Assembly (NCBI GenBank): GCA_963556695.1
Contig: CAUWAG010000010.1
Coordinates: 1,426,001 to 1,490,000 of the forward strand
Length of the DNA: 64,000 nucleotides
Source: Anthostomella pinea
Taxonomy: Eukaryota; Ascomycota; Sordariomycetes; Xylariales; Xylariaceae
Direction of reading: 5' to 3'
Shown here piece by piece: positions 60,170 to 64,000 of the stretch; position 1 is the stretch's first letter, and each line of letters begins with the position of its first letter. The notes beneath the pieces were generated by a model. That model ran no database searches. It had not been told where the DNA came from and saw only the letters and a program-made list of their open reading frames with translations. Made by a program: the position numbers and the translations under genes.

Positions 60170-61230
60170 ATTATAAGTTTGTGAATTTATTTTCAAAAAA
60201 GCGCTAGTAGATTTTGACGTTTATTGCAAACGCTCTATGTAAAGCTTGAATTATAACGACGCCGCTTCATAAGCTAAAAACTTCAGTTTATTAAACTAAT
60301 TTTAAAAGTATTAATGATAACTTCCGCAATTATAATTTTTTATAGCTAATTTCGTTTCCTGAAATTTATTCTATTTTTAAAATAAAAATAGAAATCGTAT
60401 TTTCATATAGAACTTAGTTTTTAAAGTCTTTTAAATGAACTTTTATTCGAATTGCAAACTTAAAATTTAAAACTTTTATAGTACATTATATTAATTTTTA
60501 TAAACGTTTTTATTCTTTTAATATCTTTTCAACTTCTTTTTTTTAAAAACGTTAATCAAAAACGTCGAAGTTAAATTTACTATCAAAGGAGCTCTTAAAA
60601 GGGTTAAAATTGGAATTTAAACTTTTTTAATTTTTACGCTTTTAGTTTATATTTTATATAAAGTTGAATATTGATTCAGCGCGGTTATTTTAGCGCTTTT
60701 TCTCTCTTTTAAAAAAGGTTTTTGTTAATTCGGTTTAACGGTTTAAAATATATTAATAAAAGTCTTATCGTTTTTTAAATTACTTGCTATAATTAATCCT
60801 TTAATAAAGCGTATTCTAATATTATAAACCCGGATAATAGATATTTTTTTTGAAAATCGTTTAAATCCATTCTAATAGTTTAATAAATAACAATATTTAT
60901 GTTAATTTTATAAATAATACGTATAAAAGTATTAAACGCAACTTAAATTCAAAAGGTTTTAGGTTAACCTTTTAAACCCTTTATACTCTTTTAATAGTAA
61001 TTTAAATATAACTTTATAATTAATAAAATCTTTTTAATTTTTTCTTTTCTTCAGAAGGGGCGCTATTTTTTACTCCCTTGAAAAGGCTTTGTGCTTTAAA
61101 TCCCTTTTTTTTGTAAAAGGCTTTTATATTGGTTAAATGAAGTTACAACAACAAAAACGGTTATTATATTAGTAAAAAAGGTATAGCGCATATTTAAGCG
61201 TACTAGGCTTAAAGGTCAAAAGCTTTCCGT

Positions 61231-61485
61231 TGTCACGAAGCGTAAATAGGATGAGGACATAAAAGTCCTGATTGCACTACCTACGTGTAAGAATCTCTTG
61301 GTGGGGAGGGAAAGAAGGATCTGACCCGCCAGCCAATTCTGGTGGGATTAATGATCCTTCTATCTGCCCCACTATTACCTAGTCTAGTACAGTTGTGGCC
61401 ACACGTCTTGTGCGCCAGGTCATGTGATGCTGCGCACAGGCCACCCTGATGGGTTGACAGACTTTCAGGAGGTCAGACTGTCACA
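61231..61485. mobile_element. Solo LTR (255 bp) with exact 5-bp target duplication
   Basis: Starts TGTCACGAAG, ends GACTGTCACA, and is flanked on both sides by TCCGT. TG...CA ends plus an exact 5-bp duplication are the signature of integrase-mediated LTR-element insertion; no internal coding region remains, so recombination between two LTRs has left one. Confidence 0.8.
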
Positions 61486-61576
61486 TCCGTATTTATTATA
61501 TAAATATATTTCGAGATTGTAAAAACGAAGTTTTTAAAATTATATTAAAAGAGATATTATTATATTATAATTTAGG

Positions 61577-61779
61577 TGTGAGATTCTAGAAGGGTCACAA
61601 GCCTTGGGGGTGTGAGCGGTCGCTGCAAATGTTGTTGTTATTCTCAAGTATGCTCGGCAGGGCTAATCTACAGCTAAATACCATACTGCACCATGCTAGT
61701 GTGGATCCACTTTTCCCTTGACAGCCTCCTAGTGGGCACTGCACCTAAGGGCACCATATCTGGGATCCAACATCTGTCA
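61577..61779. mobile_element. Probable solo LTR (203 bp)
   Basis: Starts TGTGAGATTC, ends ACATCTGTCA. Flanks are TTAGG and TTAAG, a 5-bp duplication differing by one G-to-A change. Balanced composition in AT-rich DNA. Confidence 0.6.
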
Positions 61780-61979
61780 TTAAGGTTTAATATAAGTTTG
61801 AAATTAAAAATAGATCACTTACTTAATCGTTTACTAAGTCGTAAAATTAAATTTTATACTAAATAAATATTAAAGTATAAAAATCTTTATTTTTTAATTT
61901 ACTAGTTAATAAAGCTTTAGTTATTACTTAAAAGCTATTATTTTAATTTTTTTTTTGATGGTATGGTCACCTGTATGGT

Positions 61980-62191
61980 TGTGACAGCCTGCACGGACCT
62001 TCCTACGTGACAAGCCCATACTTCCCAATAAGGGAAAGATCTGACCAGAGGATCCCCTTAAAGGGGCAACCTCCCGCTGTACCTATATCTCTCTCTCTTC
62101 CTTTCCTCTCTAGTCTTGATATTCTCGTCAATAGAGTAATAGCTGCTTGCTGCCGGCCATGTCCCAGCTCCTCAGTACGCTCGCCGTGACA
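61980..62191. mobile_element. Solo LTR (212 bp) with exact 5-bp target duplication
   Basis: Starts TGTGACAGCC, ends GCCGTGACA, flanked by ATGGT on both sides. A pyrimidine-rich TATATCTCTCTC segment lies in the middle. The flanking identity extends to 17 bp because the target itself is a 12-bp tandem repeat (ATGGTCACCTGT). Confidence 0.78.
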
Positions 62192-62346
62192 ATGGTCACC
62201 TGTATGGTCACCCACACCACCAGATCTCCAGGCCACCCACGTGCATTAGTCACGTGAGCGGAGCGACTGTTGATCTGCCAGCCACTAGGGCAGTGGGTAG
62301 TGGGCCGGGCACACAGACCATATCCCCCACCAGAATTGGCTGGTGG

Positions 62347-62495
62347 TGTTGAATACACGGATGTTGATTGATGCTACTGATTGTTCTGCTCTGAGTGCAG
62401 AGATTGATCATCTGTATTCTTGGTGGGTCAGATGCCCTGTGCGTCTCTGCACCACTGGAAATCTTCCGGTGTCTATCTCCGGCTCCCATTCAACA
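62347..62495 (+). mobile_element. 149-bp solo LTR-like element, copy 2
   Basis: Same ends (TGTTGAAT...ATTCAACA) and length as the copy at 57290-57438, inverted relative to it. Flanked by GGTGG on both sides, an exact 5-bp duplication. Open frames across it look protein-like only because both copies conserve the same DNA. Confidence 0.8.
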
Positions 62496-63235
62496 GGTGG
62501 GCTCGATCTCTTCTTCCCTTCTCACCAAGAGATTTTCATACGTAGATAGTGTATACAGGGCTTTTACGTCCTCTCTCATCTTCGGAACGTGACGATTTTT
62601 ACCTTTTTTAACTATTTATTATAGTCAAATATAGCTGCTTAACAGCCGTTACCATACTTTACGGCACCTTATATCTTATATAAAGCTTTAAACGAAGCTT
62701 TATTACGTCGATATTTATATTTACTAGTTTAAATAAAATGGTTTAAGAAGGATTCTTGCGATAATTGAAATAAAAATAAGTAAAATAGCTATAAACGGCC
62801 CAATTAAAATATTACTTAAAAGGAAACATTGAAACTTCTTTTAACGCGTTTAAAAAATAAATATTACGTTTATTCTAAAGTAAATAAAATTTAATAAAAG
62901 GCTTAAAGATATAATTTAAATGTTAATTAAAAGATAAGATATTAGTTAGCGTGTTTAATAAGCTATAAAAACCTGGATTTTCGCCTTAAGAAGTCTTTAT
63001 TCGATAAATTAAATAATGAGGTTATTTAAAAAGATATATTAAATATTACGTAGGTTATAATAGTTATTAAAAAGGTAGTAATATATTAATAGGGTATTTA
63101 AGCCTTTTAATTTGCTATAACACTTAATAATAAATTCTTTATATAATAATAATCTATTAAATATCACCACAATATAACGTTTTTAACCATATAAACCTTA
63201 ATTACGCTGTTTGATAGATCAAGCGATTACTAACC

Positions 63236-64000
63236 GCATTATCAAACCCGTCACTTTTAGATCATCTAAACCTTCAAGCAGCCAAGTCAACTAGAGCCGG
63301 AGTGACACATCATGAGGTATGACTAGATAAAGCAACAACGTCGGACGTTGCGTTCGTTGATAGCGATATCGTAGCTAAGTCTGGCGATGGGAGGACGAGA
63401 TGAGTTGCTGTGCGTGGGCTGTGACACTGGATAACCCCGCAGCTGCAGCTGCCCCTCAATGCTGTTGTGCTGGTACTACTGCGATAAGGGGGCGAATCGT
63501 GGAGGAGACCGAAAAGTGTAAATGCCATAGTCGTTTCGGATCTTCTACATTGATCAACAGGAAGAGTCAAACGAAGACTGGAATGATACGATCCAGCACC
63601 GTGGCCGAAGAGAAGAAGGACCAGAAAACGTACGATTGTACCCACTTGATCATTACATATCCGAACTGACAGGCAGATGTAGGATGATGTGGAATCGACA
63701 AAGGTCAAAGAAACATCCATGGGAGTTCCCGAGTTTTGACGACTAATAGATTGCGCTATCGCCGACCGAACAGGGACCCGGCAGCCACCCAGCGACGGGC
63801 AGCCCGCGGGCCATTGGGGGGAGGCGGCGTATTCCGGCGGCTTTCCCAGACGATCTTGCGCGCAAGCAGCAAAGTGACAGATCGATGCCCGCGTTTGAAG
63901 CTTGGTCCCGGAGATGCCATTGAATGGAACTGTCCTATGGACTCTGGCTGGCTGGCCGGGTCCAACGCTTCGGTGACCAGCGGCGGCTGCAAGTACAGCA
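63236..64000. other. Right edge, normal composition, no gene recognised
   Basis: Base composition returns to normal after the AT-rich block. Two minus-strand frames (136 and 78 codons) show no family resemblance; a gene could begin beyond the window edge. Confidence 0.5.

Larger units (their letters stand above)
61959..62595. mobile_element. Older element fragment carrying two nested LTRs
   Basis: An island of balanced composition. Removing the two LTR-like inserts (61980-62191 and 62347-62495, each with its duplication) leaves a single non-coding stretch with short ATGGTCACCTGT tandem units at its left end. The ends of this outer element could not be defined, and no protein similarity was seen. 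Confidence 0.45.
58790..63235. repeat. AT-rich block, probably RIP-mutated repeats
   Basis: About 4.4 kb of strongly AT-rich sequence full of TTAA, TATA and TAAA words and stop codons in all frames, bordered abruptly by normal DNA. This is the expected product of RIP on old duplicated transposons. Several short islands of balanced composition interrupt it (59399-59598, 59678-60169, 61231-61485, 61577-61779, 61959-62595). No gene can be supported in it. Confidence 0.85.

Noticed and set aside
62343..62592. Protein-like frames with an 'LID' segment, resembling a retroviral protease start
   Set aside because: The conserved stretch coincides exactly with the 149-bp LTR-like element and its ends, so DNA-level repeat identity explains it.
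63310..63992. Two minus-strand frames at the right edge
   Set aside because: Ser/Thr-rich low-information translations with no family resemblance.

Overview
The window reads as nuclear DNA of a filamentous ascomycete (Pezizomycotina, most likely a Sordariomycete). Three things point there: short introns with GTRNGT donors and CTRAC branch sites, a CON7-type developmental C2H2 factor, and an AT-rich block near the right end that looks mutated by RIP (repeat-induced point mutation). I rebuilt ten protein-coding genes by joining exons; in every case the phases agree and the total length is a multiple of three.

Layout. 1-298: the cut-off relic of a pogo-type transposase. 688-13569: a Mil1-like putative lipase (5 exons), then the giant single-exon lipid-bridge protein FMP27/Hobbit. 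14931-17255: a divergent pair, the ESCRT-II subunit SNF8/VPS22 on the minus strand and ribosomal protein RPS16 on the plus strand. 17256-32756: about 15 kb of normal base composition with no gene I can support. 32757-40434: the transcription factor CON7 and, 4.3 kb on, the U5 snRNP assembly factor AAR2, both plus strand. 41485-54239: four minus-strand genes, read right to left as Rictor/Ste16 (TORC2), THI20 (HMP-P kinase/thiaminase), DBP2 (DEAD-box helicase) and an AA9 copper monooxygenase. 54240-64000: a gene-free, transposon-rich tail with a foldback element, a decayed pogo-type transposase and an AT-rich block studded with small LTR-like islands.

The genes are mostly conserved housekeeping functions (membrane traffic, lipid transfer, translation, splicing, thiamine salvage, TOR signalling) and form no obvious pathway cluster; AA9 is the only secreted accessory enzyme. 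The most notable observations are a likely spliceosomal twin intron (stwintron) in the RPS16 5' leader; a 149-bp LTR-like family with two inverted copies, one of them inside the decayed transposase; several other solo-LTR candidates with 5-bp target duplications inside RIP-mutated DNA; and a long, position-conserved DBP2 intron carrying a perfect hairpin.

All homology statements come from recognising family motifs by eye. No database search was run.
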